Assembly: GCA_002398105.1 (NCBI GenBank)
Contig: DHCD01000089.1
Span: 1,026-48,967 of the forward strand
From: Syntrophomonas sp. UBA4911
GTDB lineage: Bacteria; Bacillota; Syntrophomonadia; Syntrophomonadales; Syntrophomonadaceae
Direction: 5' to 3'
DNA length: 47,942 bases
The notes beneath the pieces are model-generated. The model was not told the DNA's origin. It saw only the letters and a program-made list of their open reading frames with translations, and searched no databases. Below, in pieces: positions 40,405-47,942 of the stretch. Position 1 is the stretch's first letter; each line of letters begins with the position of its first letter. The position numbers and the translations under genes are program-made.

Positions 40405-41376
40405 ATGCAGGTAGATGATTTTGCTCCGGTGGTCAAGAAGATAGAAGATGAAATAGGACAGGTGATGGTAGGACAGCGGGATATTATCCGGGAGACTTTG
40501 ATTTGTCTGTTGGCCGGGGGCAATATCCTGCTGGAAGGAGTGCCCGGCCTGGGCAAAACCATGCTGGTAAGAACCATCAGCCAGGTCTTATCCCTGGACT
40601 TTAACCGGATACAATTTACCCCGGATCTGATGCCGGCCGATATAGCGGGAACCAATATTATGAGTGAGGATACCGGCGGCGGCAAGTATTTCAGCTTCCA
40701 ACCGGGGCCGGTTTTTGCCAACATCATTTTGGCCGATGAGATTAACCGGGCTACTCCCAAAACCCAAAGCGCTCTGCTGGAAGCCATGCAGGAAAAAACC
40801 GTTACCGTGGGCGGCAAGACCAGGGCCTTGCCCCAGCCGTTTTTTGTTCTGGCTACTCAGAACCCCCTGGAAATGGAGGGAACCTATCCCCTGCCCGAAG
40901 CCCAGATGGATCGCTTCTTATTTAAGCTGCTGGTGCGATATCCGGGAGAAGAGGAATTGAGCCATATTATCAGCCTCACTACCGCCGGCAGTTCCCTTGA
41001 TTTGCAGCAGATAGCGGGGGCGGAGACTATTACCGCGATGAGCAGCCTGGCCCGGGAAGTAGCGGTGGGAGAAAGAGTATTGCAAATGGCTACCCGGGTA
41101 GTTCTGGCCACTCACCCCGAAAGTGAATATGCACCGGACAGCGTACGCCAGTATGTGCGTTACGGCGCTTCGCCCCGGGGAGGCCAGGCGCTGATAGCCG
41201 CGGGGAAGGTGCGGGCCCTGATGGAAGGCAGATATAACGTAGCCTTTGAGGATATTGAAGCCCTGGCCTATCCTGCTCTGCGCCACCGCTTTTTCCTTAA
41301 TTTTGAAGGTGAAGCCCAGGGTTTAAGTACCGATCAACTGATAACCGATATCCTGCAGAAATTAAAGGTGAAATAA
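40405..41376 (+). CDS. MoxR-family AAA+ ATPase
   Basis: The 323-residue cytoplasmic ATPase has Walker A EGVPGLGKTMLVRTISQ (about residues 50-65), the MoxR insertion RIQFTPDLMPADIAGTNI, Walker B NIILADEINRATPKTQSALL and sensor 1 LATQNPLEMEGTYPLPEAQ, and ends in the lid domain with RYGASPRGGQALIAAGKVR. MoxR proteins act as chaperones that mature VWA-domain partners, often inserting metal cofactors. Its downstream neighbours (DUF58 and two VWA proteins) are the usual partners. ATG 40405 follows GGGAGGA. Confidence 0.97.
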   Translation: MQVDDFAPVVKKIEDEIGQVMVGQRDIIRETLICLLAGGNILLEGVPGLGKTMLVRTISQVLSLDFNRIQFTPDLMPADIAGTNIMSEDTGGGKYFSFQPGPVFANIILADEINRATPKTQSALLEAMQEKTVTVGGKTRALPQPFFVLATQNPLEMEGTYPLPEAQMDRFLFKLLVRYPGEEELSHIISLTTAGSSLDLQQIAGAETITAMSSLAREVAVGERVLQMATRVVLATHPESEYAPDSVRQYVRYGASPRGGQALIAAGKVRALMEGRYNVAFEDIEALAYPALRHRFFLNFEGEAQGLSTDQLITDILQKLKVK

Positions 41377-41377
41377 C

Positions 41378-42262
41378 ATGGACGACCTTTTTGACCAGCA
41401 GTTTCTGGCCAGTCTGGAGCGGTTGGCCTTGCAGGGCCGAAAAATAATAGCCGGCAAACACAGCGGCGAGCGGCGCTCGCCTAACAAAGGCAGTTCGGTG
41501 GAATTCGCCGATTTCCGCAACTATACCAGCGGAGATGATTTCCGCCATATCGACTGGAATGCTTATGCCCGCAGTGAACGTTTATTTTTAAAGCTGTTCA
41601 TGGAAGAACAGGATCTTTTATTGACCATATTTCTGGACCTGAGCCAGTCCATGGACTGGGGGCAGCCGGCCAAAGCCAGAACCGCGCGGCAGATTGCCGC
41701 TGCCTTCGCCTACCTGGCCTTGAGCAGTTTCGACCGGGTGGCCTTGGCTGCCTGCTCTGATCATTTAAGCGCTTTTTTGCCGCCCCTGCGGGGAAAGGGC
41801 TCATTACACCGGGTCTGGGACTTTATTGACCGCCTTCCTGCCGGCGGCGCCACTGATTTGAACCGATCCCTTAAGGAATTTGGCCGTTATGCTTCAGGTG
41901 GAGGAATGGCGCTGGTGATTTCAGATTTTATGTCTCCGCCGGGATTTCAGGAGGGGCTTAAGTACCTGCAGTATCTGAAACAGGATGTGATCGTGCTGCA
42001 ATTGCTGGCCCCGGATGAATTGGAGCCCACTTTAAACGGCGATCTGCGCCTGGTGGACTGTGAAAGCGGCGAAACCCGGGAGGTTACCCTCACCCCCATG
42101 GTGATTAAAGCCTATAAGCGCAAGCTGCAGCAGTATACCGACACTATCCGTAATTTCTGCCATCAGCGTAACATGGGCTATTGGCAGTTGAGCGCAGCCG
42201 AGCCCCTGGAGGACATTATCCTGAAGAGCCTCCCCGCCGCAGGCATTCTGGGACGAAGATAA
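41378..42262 (+). CDS. DUF58 protein (VWA-like, MoxR partner)
   Basis: The 294-residue protein carries the DUF58 signature SSVEFADFRNYTSGDDFRHI followed by DWNAYARSERLFLK (about residues 40-72). A VWA-like fold follows, with the metal-site motif FLDLSQSMDWG (DxSxS), a Thr in PAGGATDLNRSL and the Asp in LVISDFMSPPG, a complete MIDAS-type set. DUF58 proteins are nearly always encoded after a moxR gene and may recruit it to the target. The start ATG (41378) is 1 bp after the moxR stop, so the two are translationally coupled. No membrane helix is seen, so it should be cytoplasmic. Confidence 0.95.
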   Translation: MDDLFDQQFLASLERLALQGRKIIAGKHSGERRSPNKGSSVEFADFRNYTSGDDFRHIDWNAYARSERLFLKLFMEEQDLLLTIFLDLSQSMDWGQPAKARTARQIAAAFAYLALSSFDRVALAACSDHLSAFLPPLRGKGSLHRVWDFIDRLPAGGATDLNRSLKEFGRYASGGGMALVISDFMSPPGFQEGLKYLQYLKQDVIVLQLLAPDELEPTLNGDLRLVDCESGETREVTLTPMVIKAYKRKLQQYTDTIRNFCHQRNMGYWQLSAAEPLEDIILKSLPAAGILGRR

Positions 42263-42319
42263 ATCAGCCGCTGAATAACCCGGATTTTTCCAATGGTTTG
42301 ATATAGAGGAGAAGATATT

Positions 42320-44137
42320 TTGCAGTTTTTTAATCCGCTGGCCTTGGGCTTTGCTTTTATAATACCACTTATAATCTTACTTTATCTTCTGAAACCGCGC
42401 CGCCAGGAGCTGGTCATTTCCAGCACCTATCTGTGGGAGCAGGTCTTAAAGGATATTGAAGCCAGCAACCCCTGGCAGCGCCTTAAAAAGAATCTGCTGC
42501 TGCTGCTGCAGTTGCTGGCCGCGGTTCTGCTGCTGGCAGCAATGGCCCGGCCCTACTTGCCGGTGGCTGAAAATGGCGCCCGCCATCTGGTAGTGGTACT
42601 CGACTGCTCTGCCAGCATGGCTGCTAGCGACGTATACCCCTCCCGTCTGGAGGCGGCCCGGCAGAAAGCGGCGGCAATAGCTGATCAATTAGGGGCTCAT
42701 GACCGCATGACCCTGATTGCCATGGCGGAAAAACCGGCCGTTTTAGTCTCGGCCAGCCGTGACCGCAAGGAAATAAAGCAGATGCTGGATGAGATCACAG
42801 TGGCATCAGGCAGTGCTGATCTACAAGCGGCAACAGCCATTGTCTCCGCTATGACCAAAACGGACGACAGCATTTCCCTGCTGGTTTTAAGCGACGGCGG
42901 AGTAATGCCGGCCAATGATAAGATAAAACTGGCCTGCCCGGTTAAAATTGAATTAATCGGTAAAAGCGCGGACAATGTGGGTATAACCACCCTGGCTGCC
43001 CGTAACCATAATTCCCGGGTACTGACCCTGGCGCGGGTGAAGAATTTCGGCCCGGAGCCGATAAAAACCGAGGTTGAGCTCAGAAGCGGAGAAGCCCTGC
43101 TGGATGTAAAGCAGCTGGCGCTTAAGCCGGGGGAGATGCAGGACCTAATCTGGGAAGATTTGCCCCTAACAGCTGATATTATTGAAGCCCGTCTATCCAG
43201 AAAGGATATTTACTCCCAGGATAATAAGGCCTGGACGCCGGTGCCGGCTGCCGTTGAAAAACGGGCTTTACTGGTAACCGCGGGCAATGTTTTCGTGGAG
43301 AAGGCCCTTACTCTGTCCGGTGCCCTGGAATTATATAAGACGGCTCCGGCCAATTATCTGGATTACAACCAGGATTATGATTTCTATATCTTCGACGGCT
43401 GGCTGCCGGAGCAGCTGCCGCATACGCCTATGCTGGTCTTAAACCCTCCCTCCGGCAATGCCCATATCCCGGTGCAGGGTTCCAGCCGGGACATAGCCTC
43501 CGTCAATGGCAGGCCGGATGAACCTTTGCTGAAATATGTGGATGTCAATGGGTGGCAAATGGCTTCGGCCCGCAATCTGCTTCTCCCGGCCGGGTTTAAA
43601 ACCCTGCTTGATTATCAGGACGAACCTTTGCTGGCCACAGGTGAATATCAAGGCCGGAGGATGGCGGTGTGGGGCTGTGACCTGCACCAGAGCAACATCC
43701 CTTTGCAGACCGGCTTTCCTATCTTGATAAACAATCTGCTAAGCTGGATGCTGCCGGACCAACAGGACCATGCTGCTGTAATCGGCTCCGATACCTACAG
43801 TTTTACGGTTATGCCGGGAAGCGAAGAGATTGTGATGCAGGAACCGGACGGCAAAGAACGCAGCTACAAGCCTCCGTTTCCAGCCATGTTTCCCACCCGG
43901 CAGCCGGGACCTTACCGTTTCACTCAGATAGCTGCCGACCGGGAGCAGACGGTTTGGGCGGTCAAAAACTCCGGCAACTTACAGGAGTCGGACCTCAAAC
44001 CCCGCAGCATAGCCTGGATACAGGCAGGAGGCCAAGCGGCTGAAAATATAAGCAATCGGGAAATATGGCCTTACCTGGCGGCGTTATGCCTGCTCGTACT
44101 TCTGGTGGAATGGGAGGTGTACCGCCGTGGCTATTAG
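42320..44137 (+). CDS. BatA-like membrane protein with VWA domain
   Basis: The 605-residue protein starts at TTG 42320 behind GAGGAG. The N-terminal aerotolerance-regulator-type segment has two helices (about 4-21, LALGFAFIIPLIILLYLL, and 58-75, LLLLLQLLAAVLLLAAMA) with a WQRLKKNLLLL motif between. A VWA domain (about 90-215) follows, with DCSASMAASD (MIDAS DxSxS) and VLSDGGVMP. The middle (about 220-540) is a beta-rich outer region, including an amidotransferase-like stretch, and a last helix lies at about 580-597 (LAALCLLVLLVEWEVYRR). BatA/BatB proteins are MoxR clients of uncertain role. It overlaps the next gene by 11 bp. Confidence 0.88.
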   Translation: MQFFNPLALGFAFIIPLIILLYLLKPRRQELVISSTYLWEQVLKDIEASNPWQRLKKNLLLLLQLLAAVLLLAAMARPYLPVAENGARHLVVVLDCSASMAASDVYPSRLEAARQKAAAIADQLGAHDRMTLIAMAEKPAVLVSASRDRKEIKQMLDEITVASGSADLQAATAIVSAMTKTDDSISLLVLSDGGVMPANDKIKLACPVKIELIGKSADNVGITTLAARNHNSRVLTLARVKNFGPEPIKTEVELRSGEALLDVKQLALKPGEMQDLIWEDLPLTADIIEARLSRKDIYSQDNKAWTPVPAAVEKRALLVTAGNVFVEKALTLSGALELYKTAPANYLDYNQDYDFYIFDGWLPEQLPHTPMLVLNPPSGNAHIPVQGSSRDIASVNGRPDEPLLKYVDVNGWQMASARNLLLPAGFKTLLDYQDEPLLATGEYQGRRMAVWGCDLHQSNIPLQTGFPILINNLLSWMLPDQQDHAAVIGSDTYSFTVMPGSEEIVMQEPDGKERSYKPPFPAMFPTRQPGPYRFTQIAADREQTVWAVKNSGNLQESDLKPRSIAWIQAGGQAAENISNREIWPYLAALCLLVLLVEWEVYRRGY

Positions 44138-46955
44138 CTTTAATCAGCCGCTTTGGCTTCTGGTTTTACCCGTTCTGGCTTATCCCCTCTACTTATGGTA
44201 CGGCAGCAGCCTGCACCTGCCGGGCTGGAGGCGCAACCTGATTCTGGTCTTAAGAGTGAGCCTTTTGCTCTTTTTAATTCTGGCTCTGGCCGGTATGGAA
44301 TTTCGCTTTCCCCTGCATAAGCAGAGTGTGGTTTTCGTAGTGGATGGCTCGGCCAGCTGCGAGCAACTAAGGGATAAAGCGGAAGACTTTATCCAACGGG
44401 CTCTGCAAAAAAAGGAGGCCGATGACCGGGCGGGGATAATTCTTTTCGGCGATGAGGCCCGGGTGGACCAGCCCCTATCGGCTGCTTCCTCTTTTAATCG
44501 CATTGAGAGCCTGGTGGACCCCAATTATTCTAACCCCGGCGAAGGCCTGAAACTGGCCGACGCTCTAATGCCCCGGGAAAGCCTGAGAAGGGTGGTACTG
44601 ATTTCCGACGGTGATGAAAACAGCGGCGATTTGATGAAAGAAGCGGCATTTCTGGCGGATAAAGGAGTCCGGGTGGACGTTTTACCCCTGCGGCAGGAGC
44701 AGGGCCCCGAGGCGCGGGTGGAGAGCATGGTATTGCCGCAACGGCTCTATCCCGGAGAACGTTTTAACGTCAAGGTCAAGATAGACAGCAATATCGCTAC
44801 TCCGGTAATGCTGCGCATATACCAGGACGGTGCAGTGGTGGGCGAACTTGACAGCCAGGTTAACCGGGGTGAGAATTCCTTCAGCTGCGCGGCCATGATT
44901 AAGGAGAGCGGCTTCCATAGTTTCAAAGCGGTGGCCGAATTTAAAAAAGACACTATTGCCGAGAATAACGTAGCCCATGCTTTTACCATGGTTCAGGGGC
45001 CTCCATCCATTTTATTGGTGGAAGGTTCATCCGGCGAAGCGGATTCTATTAAACGGGCTCTTGATTCTCTCAACCTGGATAACCGGGTGATTCCAGCTTA
45101 TCAGTTCCCCGGCACGGTGGAGGAACTGCAGCGCTACGCCGTCGTGATTCTCTGCAACGTACCGGCCTCGGCCCTGAGTGCGGATAATATGGAAGCCATC
45201 AATATGGCGGTGAAAAACATGGGAATGGGATTAATAATGGTGGGGGGAGATCAGAGCTTTGGCCCCGGAGGTTATTTTAAAACCCCGGTGGAAAAAGCCC
45301 TGCCGGTGCATATGGATCTGCGGGGCAAAAAAGAGATCCCCAGCCTGGGCCTATTGCTGGTAATCGACAAGTCCGGAAGTATGTCGGGCGACGCCGGCGG
45401 CTACGCCAAAATTGACCTGGCCCGGGAAGCGGCGGTGCAGGCTACCGAGGTTCTCGGTCCCATGGATCAGATCGGGGTATTGGCCTTTGACAGTGAGGCC
45501 AAATGGGTAGTAAAGATGCGTAAGGTGGATGATCTGGCCGCCATTCAGGATGATATCGCTACTCTGCGGGCTGACGGCGGCACCAGTATTTACCCGTCCC
45601 TGGCTTTAGCCTATGATACCTTAAAAAAGGCGGAAACCAAATATAAGCATATCATATTGCTCACTGACGGACAGTCGGCTACCACCGGGGATTATTATTT
45701 CCTGGCCCGAAAAATGGAAAAGGCAGGCATAACCATGTCCACCGTTGCCGTGGGCGACGGCTCCGATACCGATCTGCTGGAGCTGCTGGCGGAATGGGGC
45801 AGGGGCAGATATTATTTCACTAACGAAGCCTATACCATTCCCCGGATATTTACCAAAGAGACCATTACGGCACTGCGCAGTTATATAGTGGAGGAGAACT
45901 TTTCGCCCTTAAAAGCGGCCGGAAGTGAGATACTGCAAGGGATAAACGCTGTTCCCGAACTGCAGGGTTATGTGGCCAGTACGGTTAAAGATTCGGCCCA
46001 GCTGATGCTGGAAAGCCACCGCGGTGATCCGGTACTGGCAGGCTGGCAGTATGGACTGGGAAGATCCCTGGCTTTTACCAGCGACGGAGGCGGGCGCTGG
46101 GCGGCCGGGTGGGCCGCCTGGGAAGGCTACAACCAGTTCTGGGGCAACATGCTGTCCTGGGTTCTTCCCCGCAGTCAGGACAGCAGCCTGCAGATGGAGG
46201 CTTATATTGAGGGCGGCCGGGGATATGTTAAAGTAGAATCAGATGATCTGACCGCGACTTCATTGATAAACCAGGCTAATATCATCACCCCTGATCTCAA
46301 GAGTCAGAGTCTGGAACTGCAGCCCACTGCGCCGGGCAGTTTTGCCGGCAGTTTCAGCGCCCGGGAGCCGGGGGTTTATCTCATCAACGTACTGCAGCAA
46401 AGAGGGGAGGAAATCCTGGGCAGTGTGAGCGGAGGAGCAGCGCTGTCTTATTCTCCGGAATATGGCAAAGTATCCCGGGACGAATCCTTTTTACAGCAGG
46501 TAGCGGCCCGGGGAGGGGGAAGTGTTATTTCTAAACCGGAAGAGGCTTTTGCCGATAACCTGCCCCCTTTAAAGGGGATAGTGGAATTATGGCCCTGGCT
46601 TTTGATTATGGCCGTCTGCTTACTGCCCCTGGATATTGCTGCACGGCGTCTCAGCCTCAGCCGGGCCGATATCGAAAAAGTAAGTTCACGCTGGCGCCGG
46701 GCCACTGATGTCGAGATCCAGGAAACATTATCACCTACTTATACCCGACTGCAGCAGCGTAAACAGGTTATTCAGCAGCGGCAGAAAACCAGGGCTGATG
46801 ACAGCCCACCGGAGGCAGGCGCAACGCCCTCATCATCTGAGTCCGGCAGCATCCCCGGGGCTGACTCCGGTAAGCCGGGCAAGAAACCGGAAGCAGCATC
46901 AGTACTCAACACTTCCCGCCTGCTGGAGCGGAAAAGGAATCATCCCCGGGATTAA
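44127..46955 (+). CDS. Large membrane protein with two VWA domains and an amidotransferase-like domain
   Basis: The 942-residue protein starts at GTG 44127 behind GGGAGGTG. Two N-terminal helices (about 8-25 and 37-55) precede a first VWA domain (about 65-200: FVVDGSASCEQLRDK, LISDGDENSG). An Ig-like region follows, then an amidotransferase-like domain (about 290-400: SILLVEGSSGEADSIKRALD, MGLIMVGGDQSFGPGGYF). A second VWA domain (about 405-590) has a full metal site: VIDKSGSMSGD, ADGGTSIYP and LLTDGQSATTG. A C-terminal beta region and a last helix (about 820-837, IVELWPWLLIMAVCLLPLDI) lead to a cytoplasmic tail with Gln-rich and Pro-rich parts. It is the last gene of the cluster and the probable main MoxR client. 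Confidence 0.88.
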   Translation: MAISFNQPLWLLVLPVLAYPLYLWYGSSLHLPGWRRNLILVLRVSLLLFLILALAGMEFRFPLHKQSVVFVVDGSASCEQLRDKAEDFIQRALQKKEADDRAGIILFGDEARVDQPLSAASSFNRIESLVDPNYSNPGEGLKLADALMPRESLRRVVLISDGDENSGDLMKEAAFLADKGVRVDVLPLRQEQGPEARVESMVLPQRLYPGERFNVKVKIDSNIATPVMLRIYQDGAVVGELDSQVNRGENSFSCAAMIKESGFHSFKAVAEFKKDTIAENNVAHAFTMVQGPPSILLVEGSSGEADSIKRALDSLNLDNRVIPAYQFPGTVEELQRYAVVILCNVPASALSADNMEAINMAVKNMGMGLIMVGGDQSFGPGGYFKTPVEKALPVHMDLRGKKEIPSLGLLLVIDKSGSMSGDAGGYAKIDLAREAAVQATEVLGPMDQIGVLAFDSEAKWVVKMRKVDDLAAIQDDIATLRADGGTSIYPSLALAYDTLKKAETKYKHIILLTDGQSATTGDYYFLARKMEKAGITMSTVAVGDGSDTDLLELLAEWGRGRYYFTNEAYTIPRIFTKETITALRSYIVEENFSPLKAAGSEILQGINAVPELQGYVASTVKDSAQLMLESHRGDPVLAGWQYGLGRSLAFTSDGGGRWAAGWAAWEGYNQFWGNMLSWVLPRSQDSSLQMEAYIEGGRGYVKVESDDLTATSLINQANIITPDLKSQSLELQPTAPGSFAGSFSAREPGVYLINVLQQRGEEILGSVSGGAALSYSPEYGKVSRDESFLQQVAARGGGSVISKPEEAFADNLPPLKGIVELWPWLLIMAVCLLPLDIAARRLSLSRADIEKVSSRWRRATDVEIQETLSPTYTRLQQRKQVIQQRQKTRADDSPPEAGATPSSSESGSIPGADSGKPGKKPEAASVLNTSRLLERKRNHPRD

Positions 46956-47036
46956 TAACCCCAGGGAAGCTCACCTGATGTTAATTAACGTCGAAAGCGA
47001 ATGCGAAACTTGATAGAATTTTGTGCCGGCAAAACG

Positions 47037-47087
47037 ACCGTAAATGAGAGGATTAGCGGAAAAATCCTATCATTTACGGTTTTTCTT
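47037..47087 (+). terminator. Strong terminator of the MoxR-ABC-VWA cluster
   Basis: ACCGTAAATGA (47037-47047) pairs with TCATTTACGGT (47070-47080), extended by an inner AGGATT/AATCCT stem, and runs into TTTTTCTTT. It ends the nine-gene cluster about 80 bases past the last stop and separates it from minC. Confidence 0.92.
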
Positions 47088-47161
47088 TGCAGGAAAATTA
47101 TTACAATAATAGAAAGCAAGGATATAGGCTTTTATCAGCGTTCAGGATTGGGGGGTAGACA

Positions 47162-47785
47162 TTGTCAGCAGCTCTCAGGAGTATTAATGGGGAAATACGG
47201 ATCGACCTAAGATCATTCAACACCTTTGCGGAAATTAAAAGCCAGCTGGAAAGAAAGCTGCAAAGAATTGACAACTATGCGCTGGGAACCCTGGTTGTTC
47301 TTGATATGGGCGACAAACATCTCAACAATAAACAGGTGAGGGAAATCGAAGACATTTTACTGGATCACGGACTGCATCTGAAGGAAATGCGGCCCGACGA
47401 GCCACCGGTGGGACAGGAGCCGGACGACTATCCGTTTGGATATATGCCCCAGTATAGCGATACTACCCTTATTTGCAGACACCTCAGATCGGGGCAGAAG
47501 ATTTTCTGCGAGGGAAATCTGGTTATTCTGGGTGACATTAACCCGGGAGCAGAGGTTGTCGCCGGAGGTAATATCGTAGTTATGGGCAATTTGAAAGGCA
47601 TGGCGCACGCCGGTGCGTTTGGTGATGATACTGCTGTAATCAGCGCCTACCGCTTAAGCCCGATTCAGATAAGGATTGCCAACCACATTACCCGCCCGCC
47701 TGATGGGGAGGTAATTGTAGTTTCGACTCCTGAAACGGCTCGTATCAGAGCCGGCAAAGTAGTGATTGAAAAGTTAAAAATATGA
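47162..47785 (+). CDS. minC: Septum site-determining protein MinC
   Basis: The 207-residue protein starts at TTG 47162 after GGGGGGTAG. The N-terminal FtsZ-interacting domain (about 1-80) is followed by the C-terminal beta-helix (about 105-205): LICRHLRSGQKIFCEGNLVI, LGDINPGAEVVAGGNIVVMG, LKGMAHAGAFGDDTAVISAY. MinC blocks FtsZ ring formation away from midcell in complex with MinD, whose gene follows after 14 bp. Confidence 0.95.
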   Translation: MSAALRSINGEIRIDLRSFNTFAEIKSQLERKLQRIDNYALGTLVVLDMGDKHLNNKQVREIEDILLDHGLHLKEMRPDEPPVGQEPDDYPFGYMPQYSDTTLICRHLRSGQKIFCEGNLVILGDINPGAEVVAGGNIVVMGNLKGMAHAGAFGDDTAVISAYRLSPIQIRIANHITRPPDGEVIVVSTPETARIRAGKVVIEKLKI

Positions 47786-47799
47786 TTGGAGGATTGGAG

Positions 47800-47942
47800 A
47801 TGAAGAGTAGAGTTATAGTCATTACTTCCGGTAAAGGTGGAGTGGGCAAGACTACAACTACAGCCAACCTGGGCACTGCACTGGCTATGATGGATAAGAA
47901 GGTAGTCATGATTGACACTGATCTTGGCCTGAGAAACCTGGA
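47800..47942 (+). CDS. minD: Septum site-determining protein MinD, partial (C-terminus beyond window)
   Basis: About 47 N-terminal residues are in the window: MKSRVIVITSGKGGVGKTTT, then NLGTALAMMDKKVVMIDTDL and GLRNL. The deviant Walker A motif GKGGVGKTT and the IDTDLGLRNL switch region identify the ParA/MinD ATPase; gene order after minC makes it MinD. ATG 47800 follows TTGGAGGATTGGAG. It recruits MinC to the membrane. Confidence 0.95.
   Translation, partial: MKSRVIVITSGKGGVGKTTTTANLGTALAMMDKKVVMIDTDLGLRNL

Overview
The window looks like a chromosomal segment of an anaerobic, low-to-mid GC Gram-positive bacterium of the class Clostridia. The gene order is tig-clpP-clpX-lonB-lon-engB, valS-folC, rex, DUF4321-maf-radC-mreBCD-PBP2 and minC-minD. 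Together with Rex, the tandem LonB/Lon pair and the many TTG/GTG starts behind strong GGAGG ribosome binding sites, this suggests a Syntrophomonadaceae-like organism. The taxon is an inference from gene order and protein style; no search was run.

Layout. Bases 1-888 (minus) carry a low-GC ECF sigma factor and its overlapping, edge-truncated DUF4179-type anti-sigma partner. An unexplained GC-rich stretch follows. Bases 1247-6673 hold a TrmO-like tRNA methyltransferase with an extra FmdE-like C-terminal half, an L,D-transpeptidase, a membrane TPR protein, exodeoxyribonuclease III and a peptidoglycan-binding lipoprotein. A tRNA-Gly(GCC) lies at 6757. Bases 6975-17600 are a protein quality-control block (trigger factor, ClpP, ClpX, LonB, Lon, then the ribosome-assembly GTPase EngB), interrupted by a convergent six-helix chemotaxis receptor. 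Bases 17654-19807 (minus) hold a ParE/Phd-type toxin-antitoxin pair and a SEC-C protein. Bases 20165-26547 hold valS, folC, a phosphate uptake pair (DUF47-pit) behind a clear PhoP-box-like promoter, and rex. Bases 26955-33050 are the cell-shape operon (DUF4321, maf, radC, mreB, mreC, mreD, PBP2).

Bases 33229-46955 form one long unidirectional cluster of nine tightly packed genes: two secreted or membrane-anchored proteins, an ABC ATPase and permease, a membrane coiled-coil protein with a Gly-rich tail, a MoxR AAA+ ATPase, a DUF58 protein and two membrane VWA proteins. It lies between the elongation genes and minC-minD and has no assigned function that I know of. It is the best candidate here for an undescribed system: I infer a MoxR-driven, metal-site (MIDAS) protein assembly coupled to an ABC-2-type membrane complex at the envelope. 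The window ends inside minD.

Non-coding signals include several intrinsic terminators, a dispersed ~90 bp intergenic repeat present in two inverted copies (18441 and 26600), a hairpin-rich region before the DUF4321 gene that may be a structured RNA, a palindromic operator pair before the toxin-antitoxin genes, and a structured valS upstream region lacking T-box hallmarks.
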